From positions 186,398-250,397 of the forward strand of contig JAJYMC010000062.1 of NCBI GenBank assembly GCA_021787335.1: 64,000 nt of DNA, given 5' to 3'. Shown here piece after piece: positions 10,136 to 17,646 of the stretch. The position numbers were made by a program, and so were the translations under genes. The notes below the pieces were generated by a model that searched no databases, was not told the DNA's origin, and was given only the letters and a program-made list of their open reading frames with translations. Within the stretch, counting starts at the first letter, position 1, and each line of letters begins with the position of its first letter. This DNA comes from Bacillota bacterium (lineage in GTDB: Bacteria > Bacillota > Sulfobacillia > JAJYWN01 > JAJZPE01).

Positions 10136-10344
10136 GGATTGGACCTCCCGAAGCAGAGGGAACAGACGTTTCTTACTCAACAGTATCCTATCATGGACTA
10201 GACGATTCCCGCCACGGATCAGCCTTACAGGAGATAAGTACGATAGGCACGGCCAGAACCCTCCTTTCGCGCAAGCCCCGGACTGGGGGGGCGGCACCCG
10301 CTTTCATAGGCCCCCCGCTCCCTTGAGGGCAGGAGTCGGCCGTC

Positions 10345-10401
10345 ATGAACACGAATCCCACCACCGCCAACCCGGAAAAGCGAGGTGCCACGTTTCGATG
10401 A
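10345..10401 (+). CDS. Possible 18-residue leader ORF coupled to the next gene
   Basis: ATG 10345 has AGGAG 8 bases upstream and encodes MNTNPTTANPEKRGATFR. Its TGA (10399-10401) overlaps the ATG of the next gene (10398) as ATGA, a classic translational-coupling arrangement. No known family; it may serve only to deliver ribosomes. Existence rests on the RBS and the overlap. Confidence 0.3.
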   Translation: MNTNPTTANPEKRGATFR

Positions 10402-10988
10402 GGAAGCCGCTCAGAGTGGTGCTTATCTCGCTGCTTATCTTCATCGTCGACTTCGTGACCCTGGAGAACCGCCTCGTCACCACAAGCTCGACCCTGCAAC
10501 TGGTCGGTGGGCTCGTTGCCGTCCTGGCTGTAGCGGGCATCGTGTGGGGACTCATCCTCATGGTCAAGACCGGCCGTCCAGGCCGGCTTCTCACGCCTCG
10601 CATCCGGCCGGTGCCAGCCACACCCGCCGAAAAAACGGCGGAACCGCCTCGACGACGAAGCCGGTTCCGCCCGCTCAAAGTCCTGATGGGCCTGGCCATT
10701 CTCGGCTCGTGGTTCATCGTGCTCCCGATCCTCGTCCATAAGAACCTCATCGCCCCGGCGGCGGACTACGTGCCGGGGCCGTGGGTGGCGGAGGCATTTC
10801 TCAGCCTGTTCGCCCTGGCGCTGCAGTGCTTCGCCCCGACGCCGGTGGCCCTGGTATTCTGGCCGTCCTTGGGGGTGGGCTTGTACTTCCTCTTCAGCCG
10901 GAAAGACAGACCCGTCCTGGACCCACTTCTCGGAATCGCGGCGGCGGTGCTGGTGTTCGTGTTGTTTCGCTTCGTGGCCCCGCTCTGA
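10398..10988 (+). CDS. Hypothetical multi-pass membrane protein
   Basis: 196 residues with about four or five membrane segments: LISLLIFIVDFV at the N-terminus, LVGGLVAVLAVAGIVWGLIL, a basic proline-rich loop (about 60-95), VLMGLAILGSWFIVLPIL, then two more near the C-terminus. Start ATG 10398 overlaps the stop of the preceding 18-codon ORF. A terminator follows 25 bases after the stop. No recognised family. Confidence 0.65.
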   Translation: MRKPLRVVLISLLIFIVDFVTLENRLVTTSSTLQLVGGLVAVLAVAGIVWGLILMVKTGRPGRLLTPRIRPVPATPAEKTAEPPRRRSRFRPLKVLMGLAILGSWFIVLPILVHKNLIAPAADYVPGPWVAEAFLSLFALALQCFAPTPVALVFWPSLGVGLYFLFSRKDRPVLDPLLGIAAAVLVFVLFRFVAPL

Positions 10989-11013
10989 CATCGGTTTTCG
11001 GCCCCATTCAACA

Positions 11014-11066
11014 GGCTCCCGCCGTGAGGGCTCACTCCTGAGCCAGCGTGGGCGGGAGCCTTCTTT
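11014..11066 (+). terminator. Rho-independent terminator
   Basis: GGCTCCCGCC (11014-11023) pairs with GGCGGGAGCC (11051-11060), followed by TTCTTT. It ends the membrane-protein transcript. Confidence 0.8.
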
Positions 11067-11370
11067 ATCGGCTCTATCGCTGACCGCAATTCGTCTCACG
11101 GGCCGGCAGACACGGAAATGCCACCCGCCGGGACTCAAAAGGGGGGGCGACTGATCGGGCGCGCGGCGGGCTCTACACCCCCAAAGGCCCGCTCTTTCCC
11201 ACGGAGTTCCACGGCGGATGGCGCCAAAACCCCTCGACGGGGGGGCCGCGTTTCCTGCTGTCGAATACCTCGTTGGTGGACTCCCGATTCGGCGCCTAGT
11301 GTGGTAGTATTGAGCCGGAAAGCCGCTAACCTATGATTTTGAAGCCGGGTCGCCGTGCCGGCGCAGCGCA

Positions 11371-11427
11371 ATATCGCCATGTCGCCGCGCCGCCATGTCG
11401 CCATGTCCATATCGCCATGTCGCCGCG
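11371..11427. repeat. 19-bp direct repeat upstream of the response regulator
   Basis: ATATCGCCATGTCGCCGCG occurs at 11371-11389 and 11409-11427, separated by 19 bases that are themselves a degenerate run of GCCATGTCGCC-like units. It lies 20-80 bases before the response-regulator start. It could be a pair of regulator binding sites or a simple-sequence expansion. Confidence 0.6.
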
Positions 11428-11449
11428 TCGAAGTGGAGGGAATCGCAGC

Positions 11450-12136
11450 ATGAAGATCCTGGTGGTCGACGATCACGAGATTGTCCGTGTCGGTCTGCGC
11501 GCCATTCTTTCGCGGCAGCCGGGCTGGGAAGTGGTGGGAGAGGCGGCCAATAGCGATGAGGCTGTGCGTCTGGCCAGGGAGACCAGCCCCGATGTGGTTC
11601 TCATGGACGTCCGCCTGCCCGACCGCAGCGGCACCGAGGCTTGCCGAGAGATTCTTTCCGACAGCCCGGGGATTAAGGTCCTCATGCTCACCTCGTACCC
11701 GGACGAGGAGGCGGTCTATGGTTCCGTGTTGGCCGGCGCTTCCGGCTATGTGCTGAAAGACATTGGCAGCGAGAACCTGTTGCAGGCCATCGCCCGGGTG
11801 TACCGGGGCGAATCCCTACTCGACCCGGCCGTCACCCGGTCGGTGCTTGGGCAGCTCAGGATCTGGCTCAAGGAGGGGTATGGCCAGGCCGGTCCGGCCG
11901 GGGCCGGAGAGGCTTTGACCGAGCGGGAGGACGGCATCCTGAGGTTCATCGGCGAGGGACTGACCAATCGAGAGATTGCCGAGCGCTTGTACCTGAGCGA
12001 GAAGACAGTCCGGAACCACGTCAGTCACCTCCTGGCCAAGCTCGACCTGAGAAATCGCGCCCAGCTTGCGGTCTACGCCACCACCAAGCGGCCTGCGCCA
12101 GAACGTCCCAGGGGCGGACCCGACCGCCGCCGGTGA
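11450..12136 (+). CDS. NarL/FixJ-family response regulator
   Basis: 228 residues from ATG 11450 with GGAGGG upstream. The receiver domain (about 1-120) shows the acidic pair in VVDDHE, the phospho-acceptor Asp in VVLMDVRLPD (about 54), Thr in MLTSYP and Lys in YVLKDIG. A LuxR-type helix-turn-helix follows (about 150-210: LTEREDGIL, GLTNREIAERLYLSEKTVRNHV). It is the partner of the histidine kinase that starts 28 bases downstream. Target genes are unknown; the nearby heme lipoprotein is one candidate. Confidence 0.93.
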   Translation: MKILVVDDHEIVRVGLRAILSRQPGWEVVGEAANSDEAVRLARETSPDVVLMDVRLPDRSGTEACREILSDSPGIKVLMLTSYPDEEAVYGSVLAGASGYVLKDIGSENLLQAIARVYRGESLLDPAVTRSVLGQLRIWLKEGYGQAGPAGAGEALTEREDGILRFIGEGLTNREIAERLYLSEKTVRNHVSHLLAKLDLRNRAQLAVYATTKRPAPERPRGGPDRRR

Positions 12137-12164
12137 GCCGGGGAAAGAGGACGAGGTGCTCATC

Positions 12165-13595
12165 ATGACCGAACTGTTCACGGTCCACCGTCCGTTGGTC
12201 TTCTTCAGCTACGGGTTGTCTTTTTTTGTCATGGGACTGACGGTGGCCGTCCAGTGGCGAGGGATCTCCCGTTTGAGGCTGGCCCAGAACCTTTGGCTGC
12301 TGGCCGGCTTCGGACTCCTGCACGGCCTGGCCGAGTGGGGGTACGTCTTCGTTCCGCTCCAGGTGGGCTATCTGGGAACAGGTCCTTTTTTCACCCTGAA
12401 GGTCATCCACGCTACCTTGACGGCCGTGTCCTTTGCCTTTCTGTTGGCCTTCGGCTTAAGGGTGGTGTCCGCTTACCTGCCGCCGTCCCTCGCCAGTTGG
12501 CCGGGGTTGCCGGGGTTGGTGAGAGGCCTGCCGGTGGCCGTCATGCTCATCTGGAGCCTTTCGTTCGCCGCGGTTCGCTGGCTGGTCTTCCGAAACGACG
12601 TCGAGGCCTGGTTCGAGGCCGCTGATCTGTGGGCTCGCTACTTGATGGCCCTGCCGGGGGCGACCCTCACGGCGGCGGGGCTTTTCGCCCAAGCCCGCGA
12701 ATTCCGGGACCTGGGCTATCCGCGGGTCTGGCGGGATTTTCGCGGGGCGGCGGCGGTGTTCGCGTTCTACGCTCTGGTGGCTGGGGTCATCGTCCCAGGG
12801 GCCCCTTTTTTCCCTGCCTCGGTGATCAATCAGGACAACTTCTTCCGGTTGACCGGAATTCCGGTGCAGGTCTTTCGGGCTGTCTGTGGCCTCCTCGTCG
12901 CCATCTCCGTCATCGGCGGCATGGAAGTCTTTGCCCTGGAGACCAGGCGCCGCTTGGAGGAAGCCGAAAAAAGGCAGGCCGCCTTGATGGAAAGGGTACA
13001 GATCGGCCGTGACCTGCATGATGGTCTGCTGCAAGACCTTTATGGCCTCTCCCTCCATCTCGAGGTGATTGGGCAACTGGTCGAAGGAGACGCGGCCAAG
13101 GCCAAGGCGGAGATTACGGCCATCCTGTCGACCCTGCGCCGGGTCACGCGGAGCGCCCGCTCCTATGTCCTCGGAATACCGCCGACCACCCTGACCGATC
13201 CGACGGTTCTGGACAGCCGCCTCCACGAGCTGGCGGCCGAGCTTAGGTTGATGGGCATCCAGGTGGAACTGTCCTTGGACCAGGAAGCCCTGCGCGTACT
13301 CCCGCCCGAGGTGGCCCACCAACTGGTGCCAGTGGCTCAAGAAGCCCTGGGCAACGTGAAGCGGCACGCCGGGGCGACCAGGGTGGAGGTGTGCCTGCGG
13401 CGTCAGGAGAAGGGCCTTCTCTTCATCGTCCACGACAACGGGCGTGGCTTCCTGCCCGACGCGGTGGACGAAAGGGTGCATCGCGGGTTGGCCAACATGA
13501 GAGCCCGAGCCGGGCAGATGGGAGCCCGGTGGGAGGTCCGGTCGGCGCCGGGACACGGCACTGAGGTCAGGATGGTCTTGGACCGGGACAGATGA
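12165..13595 (+). CDS. Membrane sensor histidine kinase, NarX/HisKA_3 type
   Basis: 476 residues. The N-terminal 250 residues contain about six or seven membrane segments and no large extracytoplasmic domain, suggesting a membrane-embedded sensor. A short coiled coil (LETRRRLEEAEKRQ) leads to the HisKA_3 phospho-acceptor box IGRDLHDGLLQDLYG with His at about 285. The HATPase domain follows (QEALGNVKRHAGA, DNGRGF, APGHGTEV). The start ATG 12165 follows a purine-rich stretch. The stop codon lies inside a strong hairpin that ends the operon. Confidence 0.92.
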   Translation: MTELFTVHRPLVFFSYGLSFFVMGLTVAVQWRGISRLRLAQNLWLLAGFGLLHGLAEWGYVFVPLQVGYLGTGPFFTLKVIHATLTAVSFAFLLAFGLRVVSAYLPPSLASWPGLPGLVRGLPVAVMLIWSLSFAAVRWLVFRNDVEAWFEAADLWARYLMALPGATLTAAGLFAQAREFRDLGYPRVWRDFRGAAAVFAFYALVAGVIVPGAPFFPASVINQDNFFRLTGIPVQVFRAVCGLLVAISVIGGMEVFALETRRRLEEAEKRQAALMERVQIGRDLHDGLLQDLYGLSLHLEVIGQLVEGDAAKAKAEITAILSTLRRVTRSARSYVLGIPPTTLTDPTVLDSRLHELAAELRLMGIQVELSLDQEALRVLPPEVAHQLVPVAQEALGNVKRHAGATRVEVCLRRQEKGLLFIVHDNGRGFLPDAVDERVHRGLANMRARAGQMGARWEVRSAPGHGTEVRMVLDRDR

Positions 13596-13621
13596 CCCTG
13601 GCAAGAGAGGTCATCTGTCCC
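13585..13621 (+). terminator. 13-bp perfect inverted repeat at the end of the kinase gene
   Basis: GGGACAGATGACC (13585-13597) pairs with GGTCATCTGTCCC (13609-13621), followed by GTCGCTTTTGG. The kinase TGA (13593-13595) sits in the left arm. A related string, GGGGACAGGTG, follows at once, resembling a dispersed REP-type element, so this may be a terminator, a REP unit or both. Confidence 0.65.
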
Positions 13622-13678
13622 GTCGCTTTTGGGGACAGGTGTAACTTTGCGAAACATGGCACAAACCCTGATAATCTT

Positions 13679-13745
13679 GGGAGAGGGGGAAAAGCTGACC
13701 TTTGGGCACCCAGTTGCCGAAGGGTCGGGTTTTGCCCAACGCTCC
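13679..13745 (+). ncRNA. Candidate structured 5' leader of the heme-lipoprotein gene
   Basis: GGAG (13679-13682) can pair with CTCC (13742-13745) to close a three-way junction. One arm is GACCTTTGGGCA (13697-13708) with TGCCGAAGGGTC (13715-13726), 12 pairs with one G-G mismatch. The other is GGG (13727-13729) with CCC (13735-13737). The RBS and GTG start follow within 20 bases. This is the geometry of a translational riboswitch, but I cannot assign a class. Covariation has not been tested. Confidence 0.35.
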
Positions 13746-13764
13746 ATATAAGGGGGAAAGCCAT

Positions 13765-14358
13765 GTGAAGAAGTATCGCTGGATGGTCCTGTTGCTCCCT
13801 GTCATTGCCGTGGCGCTTCTGGCCGCCGGGTGCGGGACCAATAAGAACCAGACCCAGGTGGCCGACCTGCAACAGCGGGTAGGCGCCATCGAGAACAAGG
13901 TCGGCAACGTCGAAGGGACGCCCTTCAACGGCAAGGACGTCTCCATCCTCGGGACCACCCCGAAGCTTGCCATCACCATGCGGGAGTATGGTGACCGCTT
14001 CAGCGACATGTACTATGCCGCCAAGGGCGGCAACTGGGCTCTGGCCGCCTATCTCGACCATTACCTCCGGGCTTCTTTGAACTGGACCAAGGTCACCAAG
14101 CCCAAGGAACAGGACGCCATCAAGAGCTTCAACCAGGCCTCTCTCGACCCGCTCCTGGTCACGGTGGGAAACAAAGACTGGCCCGCCTTCCTGGCCCAGT
14201 ATCAGAAGACCCTTGACGGCTGCAACGCCTGCCACAAGGCCTTGGGCTATGGCTTCATCACGCTCGGCATGCCGAAGGCCCCCGCCGACAACCACTTCGA
14301 CTATACCCAGAAGACCGCGCCCACAGACTTCAAAGAATTCGTAATGCCTGGCAAGTAA
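13765..14358 (+). CDS. Lipoprotein with a single CxxCH heme site
   Basis: 197 residues from GTG 13765, preceded by AAGGGGGAAAG; the overlapping ATG 13763 runs straight into TGA. A signal peptide ends in the lipobox LLAAGC. A short heptad-like segment (VADLQQRVGAIENKVGNVEG) follows. Near the C-terminus CNACHKALGYGF carries a c-type heme motif. Probably an extracytoplasmic membrane-anchored cytochrome-like protein in electron transfer or heme-based sensing. No close family recognised. Confidence 0.75.
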   Translation: MKKYRWMVLLLPVIAVALLAAGCGTNKNQTQVADLQQRVGAIENKVGNVEGTPFNGKDVSILGTTPKLAITMREYGDRFSDMYYAAKGGNWALAAYLDHYLRASLNWTKVTKPKEQDAIKSFNQASLDPLLVTVGNKDWPAFLAQYQKTLDGCNACHKALGYGFITLGMPKAPADNHFDYTQKTAPTDFKEFVMPGK

Positions 14359-14387
14359 ACGTCTTGCGCCATCCGCGAAAAACCAGA

Positions 14388-14420
14388 AGGCGCCAACACC
14401 CGCCCGGGGTGCTGGCGCCT
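14388..14420 (+). terminator. Terminator after the heme lipoprotein
   Basis: AGGCGCCAACACC (14388-14400) pairs with GGTGCTGGCGCCT (14408-14420) with one mismatch. It lies between two convergent genes and may serve both. Confidence 0.6.
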
Positions 14421-14472
14421 CTGATTATCTTCGGGGCCCGGCGGGCTCTTCAGTGCCCCCGAGCCCCGCCGC

Positions 14473-15414
14473 TCAACGATACAGATCCGTGCTCAGATAC
14501 TTCAGCCCGGTATCGTTGACGATGGTCACGAGCTGGCCCGCCGACATGGTCCCGGCCACCTTCAGGGCGGCGGCCACGTTCGCCCCCGACGAATACCCGG
14601 CGAAAAGCCCCTCCTCGACCGCCAAGCGGCGGGCGGTCTGGGCGGCCTCTTCATCGGTGACGGTGACCACCTCGTCCGTCAGGGCGGGGTCGTAGAACTT
14701 GGGGACGGTCCCCGTGGCGATGCCCTGAATGTGATGCCCCGTGACGGGCCCGCCCGAAATGGGCGCCGATGTCGCCGGCTCGACCACCACCACCTTTATC
14801 TTGGGGTTGTGCTTCTTCAGGGCATAGGCGACCCCCATGGCGGTGCCCGCCGACCCGACCGCGGCCACGAAGGCGTCCAGTTGGCCGTCGGTCTGCCGGA
14901 TGATCTCCGGTCCGGTGGTCTCGCGGTGGGTCAGGACGTTGTCCTCGTTCTCAAACTGGTCGACCCAGAAACCGTCGCGGTCCCGGGCGATCTCGTCGGC
15001 CTTGGCCTTGGCGCGCAGATAGTCCTGGGTGGTCACGACGCCCCGGGTGGGGGAGCCGGCCGGGATCAGGACGACTTCCGCGCCCAGGGCGCGGAGCATC
15101 TGCCGGCGCTCCTCGCTCATGGTCTCCGACATCACCGCCACCATGTGGTAGCCTCTGGCGGCGCAGACGATGGCGAGGCCGGTGCCCAGGTTGCCCGACG
15201 TCTGGCTGACCACCACCGAGCCGGGCTTCAAGAGCCCGCGGCGCTCCGCCCCCTCGATCATCCCCAGGGCCGTCCGGTCCTTGAGGCTCAGGCCGGGGTT
15301 GAAGAACTCCACCTTCGCCAGGACCTCGGCCGCAAGCCCCCGGGTGACCCGCTTGAGGCGCAGGAGCGGTGTGTTCCCAATGAGTTCGGTGATGCCGTCG
15401 GCGATCTCAGCCAT
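14473..15414 (-). CDS. cysK: Cysteine synthase (O-acetylserine sulfhydrylase family, PLP)
   Basis: 313 residues from ATG 15414, chosen for AGGAGGA just upstream. PLP lysine in SLKDRTA (about 42). The substrate loop is TSGNLGTGLA, where most members have TSGNTG. The phosphate-binding loop is GSAGTA where most have GTGGT. SSGAN near the C-terminus contacts PLP N1. The enzyme makes cysteine from O-acetylserine and sulfide. The two loop substitutions leave open a related beta-elimination/replacement activity, such as a cystathionine-synthase-like one. Confidence 0.85.
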   Translation of the reverse strand: MAEIADGITELIGNTPLLRLKRVTRGLAAEVLAKVEFFNPGLSLKDRTALGMIEGAERRGLLKPGSVVVSQTSGNLGTGLAIVCAARGYHMVAVMSETMSEERRQMLRALGAEVVLIPAGSPTRGVVTTQDYLRAKAKADEIARDRDGFWVDQFENEDNVLTHRETTGPEIIRQTDGQLDAFVAAVGSAGTAMGVAYALKKHNPKIKVVVVEPATSAPISGGPVTGHHIQGIATGTVPKFYDPALTDEVVTVTDEEAAQTARRLAVEEGLFAGYSSGANVAAALKVAGTMSAGQLVTIVNDTGLKYLSTDLYR

Positions 15415-15708
15415 TGACTGAATCCTCCTGTCTTGTGTCCTCGTCGTCCCCAATGTTCGACGCCAGCCATACAGGTTGAATTCGGCTTAATAGCCCGGCA
15501 CTCCTCTACGTCGGGCCAGCCTGCGGGGTGTCCAGTGGCCCACTGACAATCCGGTAAGAGACGGGGCTGACCCTACCGATTCAACAGCTTTCGAGCAGGA
15601 AATCGTAACCAGGTCAGAGAAAGCTGGAGACCAACAACAGCTTCGGTTCGACAGCCGCGGAAGAGGTTACCTGTCCAGTGCCATCAACTTGGCAGGGGGC
15701 GGTGCGGG
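15415..15708. other. Intergenic region between cysK and Gabija
   Basis: About 290 bases holding the divergent upstream regions of cysK (minus) and gajA (plus). I found no T-box, no convincing sigma-A promoter and no gene. Confidence 0.4.
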
Positions 15709-17646
15709 ATGAGAGTCACAAACGTTAGGATAAGGAATTTCCGCTCTCTGGTAGACGTCACAATCCCAATGGATGACACCACGGTCATCGTGGGTGAGAA
15801 CAACAGCGGGAAGAGCGCTCTTATCGATGCCATAAGGGCCGCGTTGACCCGCGTACCGTCCCGCCGGGGTTCGGCTTTTGCTGAGTATGATTTCCACCTA
15901 CCTGACCAGTCAAGTGACCCCAAAGCCAGCCCTCCCATCTCCGTAGAGCTGGAGTTCGCCGAGAGCCGGCCGGACGAATGGCCCCAGGCGCTCATCCAGG
16001 CGTTGGCGGAAGTGGTTCAGACCGATCCTGTGCATGACGTCCACTTCATCAGGCTGCGGGTTACGTCGCAGTATGATCCTACCACCAAGAGCTTCGATAC
16101 CGCGTGGCACTTCCTGTCCGCCGACGGTCAGCAGTTAGTGGGGAGGGCGGGTCTTGGGTCGAACCTCCCGGCCCTGCTCCAATACGTTCCTGTCTTCTAC
16201 CTCTCGGCGCTCCGGGACGCGGATGATGAATTCTCGTCCGGCTCACACTTCTGGGGGCAGATCCTCAGGTCAGTCGATATGCCCGAAGATAAACGGCTGG
16301 AAATTCAACGGAGCCTCGAACAACTGAACAGTGAAATCCTTCAGGCGGACCCACGGCTCGGCAAGGTGACCGACACTATGGCCAAAATGAGGGGGGTCGT
16401 CTCCGCCGGCGGGAAAGGCGCGGTCGCCATTAGGGCTCTTCCACAGAAACCTTGGGAGCTCATGTCCAAGTCCGAAATCGTCGTGCGGAGCCTGGGTACG
16501 GATGCCTGGTTTCCGCTGAAACGCCACGGACAGGGTGTCCAGAGCCTGGCCGTCCTCTTTCTCTTTCAGGCCTTCGTCGAGCACGTCCTCAAGTCGGCCT
16601 TCCAACCTGAAAGCGAGCCAATCCTAGCCCTCGAGGAGCCGGAAGCTCATCTCCACCCTCAAGCCGCGCGGTCCCTCTGGGAGCGGGTTAGAGAGCTGCC
16701 CGGGCAGAAGATTATCACCACCCACTCAACACATTTCATCCAGCACGTACCCCTCAAGAATCTGAGGCTCCTGCGGCGGGTCGGCCCCGCGACCGAGGTC
16801 CACTCCCTTCCAAGGTCCTTTCCTCTGGTGGTGCCAGGGAGCCCTGGCTTGCACAAGTTCTGCTCGGCCCGGGCGCCAAAGTACTCGTTTGACCAGACCA
16901 ATAGCCGTCTGGAGGTCTTCGGCACCGTCGACGACGGCGAGCTGACCGCGCTGAAGGGCTGTTTCAAGGGGTTTCCGGAGCCCGACCGGAGCAAGATTCA
17001 CAAAGAGCTTGAAGAGCTAGCAAGAACCTCTCTGACGTTCATACCCGATGAGGAACTGTCTTCATTAGAGACGTTCGCTCAAAGGATGCGGGGTGAGATA
17101 TTCTTCTCAAGGGCCTGGCTTCTCTGCGAAGGGCCGAGCGATTACTTCATCCTGCGCTGCTTCGCTGAGATGCTGGGGACCCCTCTGGACGCGGGCGGAG
17201 TCTCCGTTGTCGACTACCAGAATAGCGGCACACCTGGTGTTTTCGCCTCCCTCGCCCGAGCTTTTGGTTTCCCCTGGCACATGGTCTGCGACCACGACCA
17301 GGGTGGCAACGACCACATAGCCGATGTCTGCAAGCGGGGGTTCGACCCTTTGGAACTGAAGCATCGGATTCACCAGCTACAGGAAGGAGACTTGGAGCAC
17401 TTCCTGATCAGGAATGGCTTTCAGGACGAACTGACCGATATCGCGTCGAGTCTAGGGGCTAAGTTGGCAGTCAAGCCGACTGACGCCAGGTTTCAGGACG
17501 CTCTCGCCGAGTTCCTTGGGGCTCACAAGGTAACGGCGGCTTCCATGTTGGCCAAGCATCTCCTATCATTGAACGCAAGTGCAAGCCGCGTGCCCCGATT
17601 CTTCAAGGATCTCATCGAACTGGTGGTGGGCGAGGCCAATGCTTGA
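15709..17646 (+). CDS. gajA: Gabija protein GajA: OLD-family ATPase/TOPRIM nuclease
   Basis: 645 residues. Walker A GENNSGKS at 29-36, Walker B with LALEEPEAHLHPQ near 305-317, and the His-loop ITTHSTHF about 25 residues later form an SMC-like ATPase. The C-terminal TOPRIM domain starts with LLCEGPSDYFIL near 470 and continues with VCDHD. In Gabija, GajA is a nucleotide-gated DNA nicking enzyme that assembles with GajB against phages. The protein is somewhat longer than the best-studied GajA. Its last codons overlap the gajB start by 8 bases. Confidence 0.9.
   Translation: MRVTNVRIRNFRSLVDVTIPMDDTTVIVGENNSGKSALIDAIRAALTRVPSRRGSAFAEYDFHLPDQSSDPKASPPISVELEFAESRPDEWPQALIQALAEVVQTDPVHDVHFIRLRVTSQYDPTTKSFDTAWHFLSADGQQLVGRAGLGSNLPALLQYVPVFYLSALRDADDEFSSGSHFWGQILRSVDMPEDKRLEIQRSLEQLNSEILQADPRLGKVTDTMAKMRGVVSAGGKGAVAIRALPQKPWELMSKSEIVVRSLGTDAWFPLKRHGQGVQSLAVLFLFQAFVEHVLKSAFQPESEPILALEEPEAHLHPQAARSLWERVRELPGQKIITTHSTHFIQHVPLKNLRLLRRVGPATEVHSLPRSFPLVVPGSPGLHKFCSARAPKYSFDQTNSRLEVFGTVDDGELTALKGCFKGFPEPDRSKIHKELEELARTSLTFIPDEELSSLETFAQRMRGEIFFSRAWLLCEGPSDYFILRCFAEMLGTPLDAGGVSVVDYQNSGTPGVFASLARAFGFPWHMVCDHDQGGNDHIADVCKRGFDPLELKHRIHQLQEGDLEHFLIRNGFQDELTDIASSLGAKLAVKPTDARFQDALAEFLGAHKVTAASMLAKHLLSLNASASRVPRFFKDLIELVVGEANA

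Noticed and set aside
13679..13745. Tetrahydrofolate riboswitch (GGAG...CTCC ends)
   Set aside because: The conserved internal segments of that class are not present.
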